Notes: a model not told the origin generated them from the letters alone. A stretch of 64,000 bases of DNA from Adiantum capillus-veneris (GCA_014529385.2 CM043962.1:36919098-36983097); one strand, 5' to 3'; positions 10,591 through 24,043 are shown, numbered from the stretch's first letter. Numbers and translations: made by a program.

Positions 10591-13450
10591 GTCTCCCACT
10601 TGAAGGCTAATGTGGCCCAAGTGGCCTATGTACATATAACATGTACAATCGTGAAGCAATCTTGTGGCTTCACCCTACACCCTTCATCTCCGTGCAATGT
10701 GCAAACCGCTCTGAGGGTAGGCTCTTTGTGAGAGCATCAAGGTTGTCATTTATATGAACCTTGGCTAGCTCAATGCCCTTGCTAAGCAATATGTCCCGTA
10801 TCACATGATAACACACTCTACGTGTTTCGAATTGGAGCGAAACACAGGGTTCTTTGCTAACGCGATCACACTGACTATCACAACGCAACACTGAAGTCTG
10901 AGTAGTGATAACATCTCCCACTAGGCAACCTAATCACACAACTTCCTTGCTAGCATCAAAAACTGCCACACACTTTGCCTTTGTGGTGGAAGATGACATA
11001 CAATTCTGAAGACATCATCTCTCTGACACTGGCTCCTCCAACAAAAAGAAAAACATAGCCAGACATGGATCTTCGATTATCCACACAAGTATCCACACAA
11101 CCTGCATAATCTGCATCTATGTAACCCACAATGGATGCATCGCTATTCCCAAAGTGTAAGCACTTGTTTGTCGTACCTTTCAAATATCTCAAGATATGCT
11201 TCATCGCTTCCCAATGCTTTTTGCCAGGATTTGCCACCATAAATCTGCTACCCACTCTCACTGCAAAAGCAATGTATGGTCTCATGGCTACCATGGCGTA
11301 CATAAGATTGCCAACTGCTGAAGAATATGACACGTTTGTCATATTTGCTTTCTCGGCATTAGACTTGGGAGGATCATTCCTGCTAAGTTTTTCATATTTC
11401 TGCATTGGGGTACTCAATGTAGCCTTCGACCCTGCATATTAAAACATCGCAAGACCTTGTGGATATATGTTTCCTAAGACAATTCTAGTATTCCACGTTT
11501 TCTATCCCTCTTGATACGCATACCAAGAAAGTGACTTGCATCTTCCAAATCCTTCATAGAAAACTACATGCTAAGTGACTTTCTCAAGATGGCAATCTTG
11601 TATTTGGACTTGCTAGCAATGAGCATATCATCAACATAAAGTATCATTATGACAAGTGAACCATCATTCAACTTTGGAGTGTACAAGCAATGATCTTCCT
11701 GGCTCCTTTCATGCCCTTGGGACTTCATGTACTTGTTAAACTTCATCTCGGGGGGGGGGGGGGGGGGGGGGGTCACTTAATATTGATGTGACTATCACGT
11801 GAGTGCAACAAAAGGGGTTATATATTTTCATTTTTTCTCACATTTCACATCTAGAAGGGTACCATAAAATGAAATTGGGAAAAAAAATACATATTGAATA
11901 GGAAAAGGGTGTATTTTATTTGTCAAAAATTCAAAGATAAGGAGATTTAAAATAGTCGTTGAATGCACGCAATATACACAGTTTATATAGCGTGACCCCC
12001 TTGAGACCTTCATGGACCACTTCCTTGAGCCTTGTTTTAGGCCATACAATGCCTTATGCAATTTACACCCCAATTTTGCCCTTGTAGGCTTCTCATGTTT
12101 GATGTCAAAACCCTCTGGTTGTTTTATGTAGACATCATCATCAAGATCCCCATGAAGGAAAGCCATCTTCATGTCCATCTGGATCCATGTCATCAGTGGC
12201 TACTAGTCCTAGCACAAAATGCAATGTAGCCATCTTAACCAAAGGAGAAAAATTATCATCATAATCCACGCCTTTCTTTTCGCTTGAAACCCTTAGCAAC
12301 CAATCTAGCATTGTAATTAGGCTTGAGATCTTTTGCCATGTGCTTTTTCTTATATACCCATTTTGAAGCAAGGCTTGTTTGCCCTTTGAAAACTCTATCA
12401 ATTCCCAAGTTGTATTTGACATAATTGAGTTATATTCAAATTGCATTGCGTGCTCTCACTTCTGCTATCTTCCATCTCAATAGCCTCTTCGTAGCAAGTA
12501 GGTTGTCTACAGTCAATGACCAGCAAATAATTTAACCCCAATTGAAAACGCTCAAGGACATGAGAGACATGTGTAGATCTCTCCACTACCTAACTGATGG
12601 ACTCTCCTCTCTCAAGAGCATCCCTAGCTCTCTTTGGAGCATTACTAGTGGTAGGTACATCACTAGTAGATTGAGTTGTTTGCATAACTAGACTTGAGGC
12701 TACATCCTCAAATCTCACTTTGTGATACTCAACCTCTTTCACATGTTATCTATGCATCTTTGATTCATTAAACATCACTTGTGAGCTACAAATAAGTCTT
12801 CAAGATCTAGGGTGCCATAGACGATAACCCATTTTCCCATTTGTACCATAGCCAGTGAAGACAATTTTGTGCAACTTGGGGTCCAACTTCTTTCTAATCT
12901 TTCTAGGCACATGTGAAAATGCCTCACACCCAAATACAGGTAATTTGTCATAATTGGGCTTCTTGCATGTCCACATCTCCTATGGAATCTTGTAGTTCAA
13001 CAGTGAACTAGGCATCTTGTTGATTATGTGCATCGCTATCATAACAACTTCTCCCCAAAAATCTTGAGGTAAATTATCTATGAAGTGACCCTCTCTTGCA
13101 TAGTCCTACTCATTTTCTCAACAACTCCATTTTGAGCAAGTGTGTACGATGTAGTAAACTACTACCGAATTCTATTTTGATATAGAAGTCCTCAAAGTCA
13201 ATGGAGACATATTATCCCCCATTGTCAATGCACAAAGCCTTCAAATTCTTGCCTGACTGGTTCTCAGCCATAGCTAGGAAGTTCTAGAAGACAATAAAGA
13301 CTCCATCTTTCCTCTTCAAGAGGTAGACCCACACCTTTCAAGTAGAGTCATTTATGAATGTCAAGGAATAAAATATCCCCCTAGAGACTTATGCCGCATA
13401 GGTTGTCAAATCATTGGGGACTTGCTGCACGTCATGTGTGAGCCATTGAT
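10591..13450 (-). pseudogene. Decayed Ty1-copia retrotransposon pol
   Basis: Minus strand, read from 13450 down. A degenerate integrase part (about 13400-12600) still shows 'ALCIDNGG' and 'HRTHLLKMEL'. Reverse transcriptase follows: WELIEF...GVDYDDNFSPLVKM, MDMKMAFLHGDLDDDVY and YVDDMLIASKS (active-site YVDD). RNase H follows: YSSAVGNLMYAMV...HWEAMKHILRYLKG...DADYAGCVD. A short duplication gives CVDTCVD near 11085-11105. The reading frame is broken by many stops and shifts, and between KQGSRKW and KFNKYMK by the insertion at 11750-12000. It belongs to the same family as the plus-strand relic at 47.6-49.1 kb and is not functional. Confidence 0.9.
11750..12000. mobile_element. Small MITE-like insertion with GGGGGTCAC / GTGACCCCC ends
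   Basis: A 251-bp AT-rich block splits the copia reverse transcriptase. Its left end is a run of 23 G (11750-11772) followed by TCAC; its right end is GTGACCCCC (11992-12000), so the termini are inverted repeats of the form (G)nTCAC. The copia coding sequence resumes on both sides. I could not define a target-site duplication. It resembles part of the kinase intron near 6795-6850. Confidence 0.6.
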
Positions 13451-14323
13451 GCTACAAACACAACCTAGATACAAGCAAGCTCAATAGATGCAATTAGTGT
13501 GTCACTCACCTTTGTGTAGCCATCGATGAAGGAATCTCGTACGTGCAGAGAGGAAGAAGGCTTTCGTTGTTGCTCAACCACCTCGTCGCTGCTGTATCAC
13601 CTTGCTGCTCAAACATCACATCCTCTCTCTCATGCTCACACACTCACGCTCACACACAGCCAAGAAATAATAGAAGAGAGGAGGAGAGCAAGAGAAAGCT
13701 CAACCACATCACCGTTGATGTACCACCTCGCTTCTCGATCATCATGCCCTCCCTTATGTGGGTCGTCTCGTTCACATATGGGTGCCCACATGAGCACCCA
13801 CACCCGACTGAAAATCAAAACATGTTATATCGCTCTACTAAATCTAGTGTGCACCTATCATCGGTGATTACCCATTATTACAAATGTGGAACCAACAAGC
13901 CCGGCGCATGACTCAATACAAATAAATAATGAGAATGATGCTTAAAGTTTACATGCCCCCCTTCTTGATATAAATTCCGTCCTCAAAATTTAGGAATGTG
14001 TGTTCAAAAAGCAGGAACTCCGTGGATCCATTCGTATGGGTCTTGTAGTAGTTAAATATCTTGATGAGAGTAGTGGCCCAGAAGTTTAATACTACAAGAG
14101 GGTGCACTTGTCATGTGCAAGATTGTGATTCTTTATCTTCACTCGAACGCTGCAAAGTCAACAAGAAATAGCATATGGATAATTAAAAATCATATGTAGT
14201 GAATAAGCACAAAGAGTGATTGGTAATAAAATATTAGAAAAACTGGATAGTAGACATTAAAATGCAATATAACTAAAATCACGAGCACTTGTAGAAGTCA
14301 ACAAATCAAGTAGCCTAGTGTCA
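13451..14323. other. No gene recognised; locally duplicated segment
   Basis: Short plus-strand ORFs between 13526 and 13911 arise from a partial duplication: 'agctcaaccac...tcaccttgctgctcaaac' near 13571 resembles 'agctcaaccacatcacc...ccacctcgcttctcgatc' near 13697. No domain is visible. It may be the copia 5' leader/LTR remnant. Confidence 0.5.
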
Positions 14324-14328
14324 CTAGT

Positions 14329-15167
14329 TGTGGGACGGGTGTCTAACCTCACTCCTATCTTATTGCAGATTTAGCGGAACCACGATTAAATTGTCAATCC
14401 ATGGGACGAAGCTGACTCGACTAGTGCATAGAGGCCACAAGAGGTTTTCAATCTCTCAAAAAACAACATACAACTGGCATCTAACTCAAGCTACACACTT
14501 AAGTGACTAAAATCACCAAAAGCCAATCGCTCATTGGCAAACAAATCACATCTGTTACAGCATCAAATGATATCCAAACGTAACGGAACTTCTAGGACAA
14601 GTTTATAAGTCTCAAATCCGAATTTAGGTTAAGTGCAAAAATCGAGATTATTAACAGCAGTGATTTTTGACCTAGTCGCTTTTGACCCAAAATGCATCTA
14701 TATGCTTAGCAATGATGCCCCAATACCCCGCCTATACTTAGTTCTTGATTTTGAAGTGTAAATTCCTACTTATGATGAAATTAGGCCGTGGGTCGTCGAC
14801 GCCAAAAGCTACGAAATACCGTAAAATGCTTACATCAATGCATAGAGCTCTTACCTGCGGTTGCAACGCAACAGACGCGACTGCAATGTGACAGCCGGAG
14901 AGGGAGTAGGAAGCGCGTGAAGGAGAGAAGTGAGCGCCGCTAGCTCACGCTATGTATTTCATTATCCAAAACTTGACATTAACTTACAAAAATTGGCTTT
15001 TATACCTTAGCCAAGGTTTTTGGTGGTCAAAACTAATAATCTGGGAGCTCTAATTAAAGATGGGTAAAGATAGGTTGATACAATCTGGAAGCTTGTAGCC
15101 CCGGCTCATCAATTACAAGGTTTATCCGGAAAATAGGAGTTAACAATATTCTCGATTTATCAAAATA
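14329..15167 (-). repeat. Element Z left (3') LTR, part 1
   Basis: Collinear with 34368-34910 and, after the Tat insertion there, with 42005-42290. The LTR continues at 26333-26392 after the CACTA insertion. The unbroken order seen in the right LTR around 42285 (aaaataataagtg) is the empty site that proves the CACTA insertion point. Confidence 0.9.
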
Positions 15168-15189
15168 CACTACAAGAGGTTGTGTGCAC

Positions 15190-15420
15190 TTGTGACATTT
15201 TTAGCGACGAAAATACATTGGGTTTTTAAACTCCCCAGTGTCGCTAAGACCGTTGCTACGGGAACGTCGCTATAAGCATCGCTATAACCGTCACTATCTG
15301 CGTCGCTATAGTCATCACTATATAACGACGCTTATAACGACGGTTAATAGGCTACCTATAGCGACGCTCATAGCGACGTTGCAGAACCTTATATAGTGAC
15401 ACTTACAGCGATGCCCGAGA
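15190..15420. repeat. CACTA left subterminal repeats (GCGACG/CGTCGCTATA)
   Basis: More than a dozen copies, in both orientations, of a TAGCGACG / CGTCGCTAT motif lie next to the left terminus. Subterminal repeats of this kind are the binding sites of the TNPA-type accessory protein in characterised CACTA elements. The right end at 26220-26275 carries the same motif. Confidence 0.85.
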
Positions 15421-15520
15421 GTAAAACTTTTTGGGTGGCTGCCCAGATTCACCTTTGAAAGAAAGTGCAAGGTATAGACCCAAAGTAGTCACCCACAAGA
15501 CAATATATTGATTAACTCCA

Positions 15521-17584
15521 TCATCCATAGTATTGTTTGCAGAATAAAGATACAAAACTGACAAAAGTAAATTGATGAAAGTAAATCAATGACAATTGTA
15601 CACTAGTCGTACATTGCAAACTCACCTTGGTCGCGCAACCTCGAGAGTACTCCCACTCCTCCTCAGTCACTTCTTCACCGCACTGTTGTGCGCTTTTCAA
15701 TTGGTTGTGCAACCATCTTAAGCTCATGGATGTTGGTAGGCTCTCCAGACCCGCCGGATAATGCATTGGTAGTTGTCTTCCCCGTCTCCACTCGATCCGT
15801 GCCCTTTGTCGCTCTTGCTTTGCATCCTCGTATTGTGAATATCCACTTTTGCATCACTGGATTGTGAAGCATGCAAAATCGATTGATTTTATTCTCTAGA
15901 TCTTCCGTCATCTTCTTCTCAACACTGAGATTGCACATTACAATCCCAGATATGCGCTCATCATCTATGGTTCACCATAACGTATCCCGGGCTTTATCAA
16001 ATCCGTCTAGCCACTCTCCAATGTAAACTAGGGATTTTGATACCAGCCAACCTTCTGCCATGCTACCCTTCGGATGTGCCTTCTGACGCACATATCCCTT
16101 AAGTGTTTTCATGAAACGTTCTAAAAAGAACATCCATCTGGAATGTACTGTGCCAGCTATTTCCACTTCATCAACTATGTGAACAAGAAGATGCACCTGA
16201 ATGGTTAGCATGGTAGTAGGAAAGTGTTTCTCAAACATGCACACGACCTCCGCAGTGTTTAGTTTGGCGAATGGTATGGAGTCTACATCAATCTCCTTTT
16301 GTGAGATCCATTGCACCAACTTCGTAAGTTTGTAGGTTGTGTTACGGACGTCAGGAGACAAACATCCCTCAATGGCCACCGGTAAAATAAACTGTAAAAC
16401 ACGTCTAGCAATGATATTAAAGTCCACACACGAATTTGTTACACAATTCCCACTATGGTATATTCCACTTCAAACATACTTGACACATTTTATGCCAGTC
16501 GTGTGACTTCAAATCGGTAAGCTTTCCTTCTTTAGTGAAACACGTTCGGAGTGAGTGCATTACGCCAGTCAGGGTCCGCATAGATCAAATGGTCTCTTTT
16601 ACTTTGCATTCTTGGGCTCCTGTCAAAATCCATGGCGCTTTAGGGAGTTCTATCGATCCATCGGATGCTATCTGCAGCCAATATTGCTCCATACGATCCA
16701 CATTTCTAAGGTCAACCCTGGCTTCCAAAGTATCTTTCTTGCCGGTCAGATGGTCCCATAGCAGATTACCCACATTCTTGAACATGTGCATTGGATCGAG
16801 CAAGTGATTGATCATGAGTCGGGGCCAATATGGTAACTCGTACCATAAAGAGAGTCTCTTCATCCCTGGGGGCAAACCATCATCACTTATCTCCTTCTGC
16901 TCTAACCATGCTTGTGCAGACATCCTCAGTGGCTCTCTTCCCAAAAAGCCGTCGCGTAACACATGATTCTCTGGAAGATACGCTTGATGACCTTTGTAGA
17001 TTTCCTACTTCAATGACGGCGCCCGACGTGCATTAAGTCTAGGTCCACATGTGACACATGCTCTGTATTTTCTTGTTTGAAGCCCTGCATGTATACACGT
17101 GACAATAGATAAGCTTGAGAAAAACCAAGATTTACAGTGTTTGAGTTTGAGTGTAAATCACCTGAGCATTCTATTAGTCCGAGATAGTCATGCATGATCC
17201 ACACTAGAATGCCTCTGATCAAAGCATTCCGTCGACCTGTGTGTTGGCTCATATCCACCACTTCTATGCCAATCCACAATTGTTGTAGCTCTTCCAATAG
17301 TGGACAAAGATACACATCCATATTCTTCACTTTATACCTCCCCGGCACAATCAAGCTTAGCCACAGGTGCCCTTTTTGTTGGTAGTCAACCACGGGGGAA
17401 TGTTGTAGTTGACGATGACAACGGGCCATACACTGTAAGATGTTGATCTCTGACCAAATGGATTTACGCCATCCATGGCCAGGCCTAGGCGCAAATTTCG
17501 AGCTTCCCTGGCAAAATCCGGCCATGTTTCATCTATATGTTTCCAGGCTGCGCAATCTGCAGAAATCCATAGCACACCATCCAA
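15521..17584 (-). pseudogene. TNP2-type CACTA transposase with DUF4218 region, decayed
   Basis: Minus strand. The N-terminal part present (17584-17010) reads CAAWKHIDETWPDFA then RLGLAMDGVNPFGQRS, typical of the transposase family tnp2 (the AxDGxNPF block carries a catalytic Asp). 16962-16585 continues with LPYWPRLMINHLLDPMHMFKN (shown here only in part; it is the conserved 'H.LD.MH..KN' block). 16427-15972 is the DUF4218 region (VQWISQKEIDVD, HLLVHIVDEVEIAGTVHSRW). Frames change between blocks and stops interrupt, so no intact protein exists. The gene ends abruptly at 17586 where the chromovirus LTR begins. Confidence 0.88.
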
Positions 17585-17586
17585 AG

Positions 17587-19113
17587 TGTAACATTTAATG
17601 GTCTAGTAAGTTGTGTGTAACGGAAAATAGCATGAACATAGTGAACATTTCATTAGAATAGCTTCCTAATGAGAATAACAAGAGTGCTTGGGTGGAGAGA
17701 GGAACAAAAAGTATAACACCTAGTTAGATAGCATGAACAATACTTCAAAAGAGAGAGAAATTAAACATTGACAACAATTGAGGACCGTATTTGCATGGAG
17801 ACGATCCCCCCTCCAAAAGGCTTTGTATTATGGTTTCTCCCATCAAGAGAGAAATTTTACAATACAATTCTTTGTGCTCCTTCAATACTAGCTAGTGCAA
17901 TGAAGATGGAAACTTCATGCACTAACCAAAACACTTATCGAACACAACATCAATTCCCTCACGGTCTTAGACCCAAGACCTCACACACCTTCGAAGATGG
18001 TGAGAGCTAGCGGGGTATGAGAGTAGATTGAGAGGAAAAAGGAGTATTCTTACGAGAAAGATGTACATCTCCTCACATAATCACTCATGTTAGCATAGCT
18101 TAGCTTAGTAATTAGCATCGTAGAGGAGATGAGCATGCATTGAAGCTTGGCTCTTGGTTGGATTTGCATCACAAAGCCAAGAGTTGTTGGTGTAGGCCTC
18201 CCTTCTCACAAGATGCTTCACACATGAGATTGTGTGAGTGTGTGTGTGATAATGCCTTCCAAAAATCAGCCCCCCTCTCTCTCTCTTGGTCGACCCCTCT
18301 TGCTATTTGCTCATCCTCACACCTCATTGGACCTCCCCAAGCCTAGCCAATGGAAATTCAATAGCATAAGTGATAGTCTTCTTACATATGTCCCCCTTCC
18401 CCATTTTGTGAGAGCTTTAGGTAATTAATTTAATTCAACTAAACTCTCATTGGACCCCTTTGCCTCCTAGCCAATAGGAATCAGGCAAGCCATTGGGCTG
18501 TTGAATGCTCATTGGACCCCTTGGGAGACTGTCCAATAGTCTTCTAGAGAGCTTAATTCTTATTGGTTCTTTTATTAAGTGTTTTTAAATTAATTAAACT
18601 AGATTTACTCTAGCTTAATTTTCATTGGTCCACCTCCAAGGCCATCCAATAGGAACTGAGTACACCTTGTGGGCATCTAGGCTAGGGAGCTGACATGTGT
18701 CCCTCCTTCCCTTTGTGTAGTGTGTGTGTGAGTTTCTCTCTCATCTCCTACTTCTAGGGCTCGCCCCCTCCTATGTAGGGATGGTTGAAGAATTTTGGGA
18801 CACACACAAAGCATCCAATTTTCCTATGCTTTTGACCTTTGGACAGAACCTTTGAATTTTGAAACCTTAGCATTTTGGAAGTCTTAATGGACTGAACCTT
18901 AGGGTCTTTGAAGCCCATTGGTGCACATTGCCCTTTTGCAAATGGCCCCCCCTTTTAGATCCCTATTTTCCCTCCTTTGGATCCCTACTGTGGGGTTGGT
19001 CTGCTAGCTTAACCAATATTCTAGCTTTTTCTCCCCTGGCAGTTCTCCATATTAAATGATCAGTTTAACATGAGAAAAACATTTAGGAGAATTAGATATT
19101 GATTATTATGACA
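17587..19113 (-). repeat. Chromovirus 3' LTR (complete, about 1.53 kb)
   Basis: Starts TGTAACATTT at 17587 and ends ...TTATTATGACA at 19113 on the plus strand, i.e. TG...CA on the minus strand. The outer half equals 1-838 and, inverted, the fragment at 44314-45929; the inner half equals 24445-25225. Relative to the right copy it lacks about 60 bp near 18210 (the right copy has an extra 'cttggagtaggtggtaagc' block). Confidence 0.9.
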
Positions 19114-19467
19114 TTACCTCTCTCTTGAAATCATAGTCATCCTCGACTATGGGGTAGAGAAGATAAAGCATATTCATTAGTCCTTTTTCCTAGCGGGTAG
19201 AGGATCCCTATGTTACCTTACGACATCGTTCCAGAATGGATGACTAGTCCATTTGGCGCTTGAGAGCGTAAGCTGCCGCAAGCATGTCTGCACATTAGTC
19301 CTATCAATATTCCATAGTAGAGTGACAAGCTCTACTTGGTGTTTGGGAGACGTCGTCTCCGCAAACTTGATCTAATCATGCATACTACTTCATTTTTGTG
19401 CACAATAAAGAAAGAGAGAGTCTTATAAGACAAAAAATTTGTTCATTTTTAACATTTATACATTTGC

Positions 19468-19785
19468 TTACTCTAGGGAAGCATTGTAAGCATTGACAAG
19501 GTTTAGGTTATCCTTTAATTGTATGCCCTGCATCCATCTAGCATCTTCAAAAGGATAATTCTTGAACTTAATAAGATATCGTCGGATAGTCTTACCGCCT
19601 CTTAGTACCTTGTCTTCATGTCGGAGAATGGACTCGGGTTGCAGCACCTCTTCTTGGTCCTCAATCTCCGGTGGGTCTTCAATAGTTGGTTCTTGAGGTG
19701 GATCTCCTTTGTAAGGCTTTAGTAGGCTCACATGGAAAGCATTGTGTATGTGCCAATGGTTGGGCAACTTGAGTTGATAGGCCAT
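19468..19785 (-). CDS. Chromodomain at the integrase C-terminus (part of the disrupted polyprotein)
   Basis: The 105-residue segment reads NHWHIHNAFHVSLLKPY (the conserved integrase tail) then a chromodomain core RRYLIKFKNYPFEDARWM. Chromoviral chromodomains bind modified histones and steer integration into heterochromatin. Integration here, inside another transposon, fits that. The canonical W..E is replaced by FEDARW, so cage residues are partly altered. Confidence 0.8.
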   Translation of the reverse strand: MAYQLKLPNHWHIHNAFHVSLLKPYKGDPPQEPTIEDPPEIEDQEEVLQPESILRHEDKVLRGGKTIRRYLIKFKNYPFEDARWMQGIQLKDNLNLVNAYNASLE

Positions 19786-22700
19786 CTCATTGATTGGCCT
19801 AAGAATTTGGAAGGGACCATAGTACCTTTTTGCTAACTTAGCATAGTACTTTTGGTATCCCGTAGGATTCTTGCCCGTCGTGTGCCTTCATCGAGCCTTG
19901 GGAAATATGAGTAAGACCCAATCATTTTGTTTAAAGTCTTGGGCTCTTCTGTGCTTGTCAGCAGTAGCCTTTTGCCTTTGTTGTGAGATAGAGATAACAT
20001 CCTTAATCTTTTGGAAAGATTCTTGTAGGTCTCTGCTATACTCATCCGCAGTGAAGATCTTCCCGTGTACCTTAAATAGCAAGGGACTTTTTGATCTTCC
20101 CTCAATTACCTCAAAATGTGCTTTTCTCATGGAAGTATGTACAATGTTATTGTAGGCATACTCCACTAAGGGTAAGTACTTCTCCCATTGGGATCTTTGA
20201 TCTACTTCTGTTACATAGGCTTTTAGTAGATCGATTCTATTTCACTTTGGCCATCCGTTTGCAGGTGATAGGCCGAAGAGAAGTTTAGCCTTGTTCCTAA
20301 ATTCTCAAAGAGACCCTTCCAAAAATTACTGGTCATTCTAGGATCTCTATCCGACACTATGGACATTGGCAACCCATGGTACTTGAAGATTTGTGAAATG
20401 AAGAGGGTTGCCATTTGATGGGCTTTGATAGTCTTTTTGACAGGTATAAAATGAGCTTGTTTACTGAACGTGTCTACTATCGTCCATATTCCCATATTCC
20501 CATGGATAGACTTAGGCAATCCAAAGATAAAATCCATGGATATGCTATGCCATGGTGAATTAGGGATTCGCAAAGGTTGAAGAAATCCAAGTTGCTTCCC
20601 TCTATCAAACATCGTCTTTTGACATACCACACATTTAGAAACATACTCTTGTATGTTTGCTTTCATGGTAGGCCAATAGAAATATGTTTCAATCCCCTTT
20701 AAGGTAGACTAAATCCCTCTATCCCCTGCATAAGGAGGAACATGGGATTCATACATTACTTTCTCACGTAGTGAGCTAGTAACACATAGTCTATTTCCGT
20801 AGAGAAGATAACCATCTTGTAAAGTAAATGGTTCCTCTTTCTTCCTAGTGCAAAAGTTGAAATGACATCTCTAAAATCCGGAATCAATAGCATACTCATC
20901 CATCATAGAAGATAGATCATTGTGAGTTGCTATGGAAACCGCATTCACTCTCGGCCGTCTTGAGAGTGCATTGGCTACTTGATTATGCTTGCCAGCAATG
21001 TGAGCAATATGAAAATCAAATTGTGAAAGAAAGTTTGTCCACCTCATTTGTTTGTCGGAGAGCTTGGTCTGCGTCATGAAGTACTTAAGACTTTGGTGAT
21101 ATGTTCGTAGAATGAAAGGAGTCCCCAATAAATAGTGCTTCCACGAGTCTAAAGCATGTAGAACTGTGAGGAGTTCCTTTTCATATATGCCTAGAGCTTG
21201 CTCAACAGGGTCCAGCCTTCAACTTTCATAGCCTATGGAGTGCCCTTCTTGAAGCAAAACAGCTCCAAGGCAAACACCACAAGCATCACATTGGACCTCA
21301 AATGGCTTTGAGAGATCCAGTAGTGTAGGCATAGGCTGAGAGATAAGCTTTTCAAAATCATTGTTCTCCTTGGCAGACCATGTGTACCTAACGTTTTTCT
21401 TTGTTAGGTCATGTAATGGTCCTGCAATTAGTGAGAACTTTTCTATGAAGCGTCTACAGTATGCGCACATACCTATAAATCTTCTTAATTCATGAAGATT
21501 CCTTGGTTTAGGCCTTCCTTTTATTACCTTTAACTTTGACGGATCCATTTGGATGCCATCTTGAGAGATAATGTGACCTAAATTTTGAATCTCTTGTAAG
21601 AAAAATTCACTTTTCTTTCGATTAACATAAAGTTTATTCTCTCTTAGAACTTGAAATATTACCTAGAGGTGTTGCTTGTGTTCGTCTAATGAATTAGAGT
21701 AGATGATGATATCATCAAAGAACACTCCTGTAAAGGTTTGGTGAGGCTTGAATAGTTTCTCCATCAAGCGGTTGAATGTGGCTGGTGCATTGGTCAAGCC
21801 AAAAGGCACGACAATGTATTCGTAAAGACCAAACGTAGTGCGAAATGCGGTCTTTATAATGTCTTGATCAACTATCCTTATTTGATGATAGCCACTTTTT
21901 AGGTCAATCCTACTGAAGTAGGTGGATCCTTGTAGCTTATCAAATAGGTCTTCTACCCGTGGAACGGGAAACCTATTCTTGATAGTGATCCTATTTAGCG
22001 CTCTATAGTCGACACACATACGATATGTGCCATCTTTCTTTTGTACTAGTAGCACAGAAGAACAAAATGGAGATGAGCTAGGCCTAACCATGCCCTTCTC
22101 AACTAACTCATGCACTTGCCGCATAATCTCCTCTTGTTGAGCTTGAGAAACTCTATAAGGAGTTTTGTTAGGCGGTGAAATTCCTGGAAGAAGTTCAATT
22201 GCATGGTCATCATTGCCTCGTTTAGGAGGTAGCTCACAAGGGATGTCATCAATAAAGACATCTTGAAACCCCTTGAGAAAATTGGATAACTCTAATTCCT
22301 TTTGATTGTGTATGTTTTCTTTTGCTAAAACATTAGGTTCATTTTGAGAATCTTCAACAAAAATCATGTACACGGAAATAGAGCTCTTTATTGACTTGTT
22401 GAAAGCTTGTGTATGTACAATGGGTATAATGTTACCCATTTCCTTAGCATCTATATACATATCTTTTTTCCTAAACTTAAAGGAGATTCTCCTTTCAGGG
22501 AATTTAACATTGGCAGCCATGCGATCAAACCATGGTGCCCCTAGGATTACATCCTCATGCTTGAGAGGAGAGATAAAGAAGTCCTCTTTGTCCACATAGC
22601 TTTGGACATGGAGCCTCAATTTCCCAATTAAGGGAGTGACTGAAGCTTCTTGCCCCTTGAAAGCACCGTCTGCGGGTAGGACATCTCCCATCTCGTAGGC

Positions 22701-24043
22701 TTGTATGCCTAGATTGGTGGCCAACTCTATAGATATAAAATTGTGAGTAGAACCAGGGTCAAAGAGAATAAAAGCATCATGTTCTCTTACCTTTCCCCAA
22801 GCATGGCATAGAGGAGATCCTTTGTGGTGAATTTCCTCCTCTTGGATTTCGATCAAGGTAGCTCTAGGAGGTTCATGGCGGGTGTTCTTTTGGGGACAAG
22901 CACGGTACGCATGCCCTTGCTCGCCGCACTTGAAACAGCGGTTATCCTTGCGATAATGCTCAAGTTCTTCAGGAGAGAGTTTATTTTTGCCTTTATAGAC
23001 TCCCTTCTCTTTAGCTTTGTTGGAGTTGCCCTTAGGAGACTTTTGGACATTGTCCTTCCCCTTAGGCTCATTGGAACCCTTGTTTTCCGTGGGCTTAGAA
23101 TTTCTTTTAGCCCCCGTTTGGAAATTGATTCGAGAGGCCACCATAGTATGGTGTATAACCGCCGATATGGTGCGTGGCCTTTGGGAGTCGACTTACTCCG
23201 CCATTTCTTCAGTTAAGCCCGCACAGAATTGTTGCTTTTTCTCTCCAAAATCCAACTTCTTGAAGACAGTGGTTTTGAGTTGTAAATCCCAAAACTTGTC
23301 TACATATTTGTGAATGGATTTGTAGGGAGAGAGCTTCAAGCTTCACCATTCGGTGAGTTCTTTTTCTTTGGCATCGGTGGCCAAAACTGCTTCATAATGG
23401 AAGATCTTAAAGCTTTCCATGTTATGAAAGTGCATAGCTACATGGCGTAGCTTAGAGGACTCCGTGAAGCCGTCATCTCCAAACGCCGCATCAAATTGTT
23501 GGATAAAGACCAAGACTTTGTCTGTAGCACCAAAAGTGCCATCATAGGTAAGGAAAGAGATTCTCTTCCCTCCCTCTTTGAATTTCTTGAGCTTGGACGA
23601 CCTCTTCCACGCAACATAGGATTTCCTATAGCCGGCCGTCTTCGTGGAGCCATCTCCACCTAGATGGCAGGAGACTCACTTCTTTCTTGTTCCTTCTGTG
23701 GAGGCTCTTGAATTCTACTTTGAGAAGGAGATACGTCATCAAGGAGAAAATTTCTGAGCCCTTCATATGGATCCTCTTCTTATTCCCGGATCGGAGAGAG
23801 GCCTCTTTTCGAAGTCTTGCAAGGAGGCTTCCTAGGTGCTCTCTCGTCATGGTGGGGAGCTTGGAGAATCCCATGAGCACGAAGCTGCCGTTGCACTTCA
23901 CTTTGGAGGGATGGATTGCCCATGTCTTGTTGAAGCCTAGGAACAAGATAGTTAACAAGCATTGGGGCATCATTAGTAGCTTGCTCATTAGCAAAATCAA
24001 AGTTATCAACATTAATTTCACTCTCTTTACTATTGTCAGCCAT
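19468..24043 (-). pseudogene. Chromovirus gag-pol polyprotein, disrupted
   Basis: Minus strand order: gag start MADNSKESEINVDNFDFA (24043), gag body to 23438, CCHC knuckle CFKCGEQGHAYRAC (about 22930), protease with FDPGSTHNFI (22750; DSG is the usual motif, here DPG), reverse transcriptase from about 22100 (VQKKDGTYRMCVDYRALN, FFDDIIIYSNS), RNase H (21548-20871, ending IAGKHNQVANALSRRP), integrase (20666-19833; SMDFIFGLPKS, SDRDPRMTSNFW, QTDGQSE), and a C-terminal chromodomain. The frame is broken at 21660, between 21219 and 21128, at 20223 and elsewhere. The domain order RT-RH-IN-chromodomain identifies a chromovirus. Confidence 0.93.

Noticed and set aside
13526-13911. Two overlapping plus-strand ORFs of 113 and 122 codons
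   Set aside because: Created by a partial duplication and repeats; no domain and no typical coding pattern.
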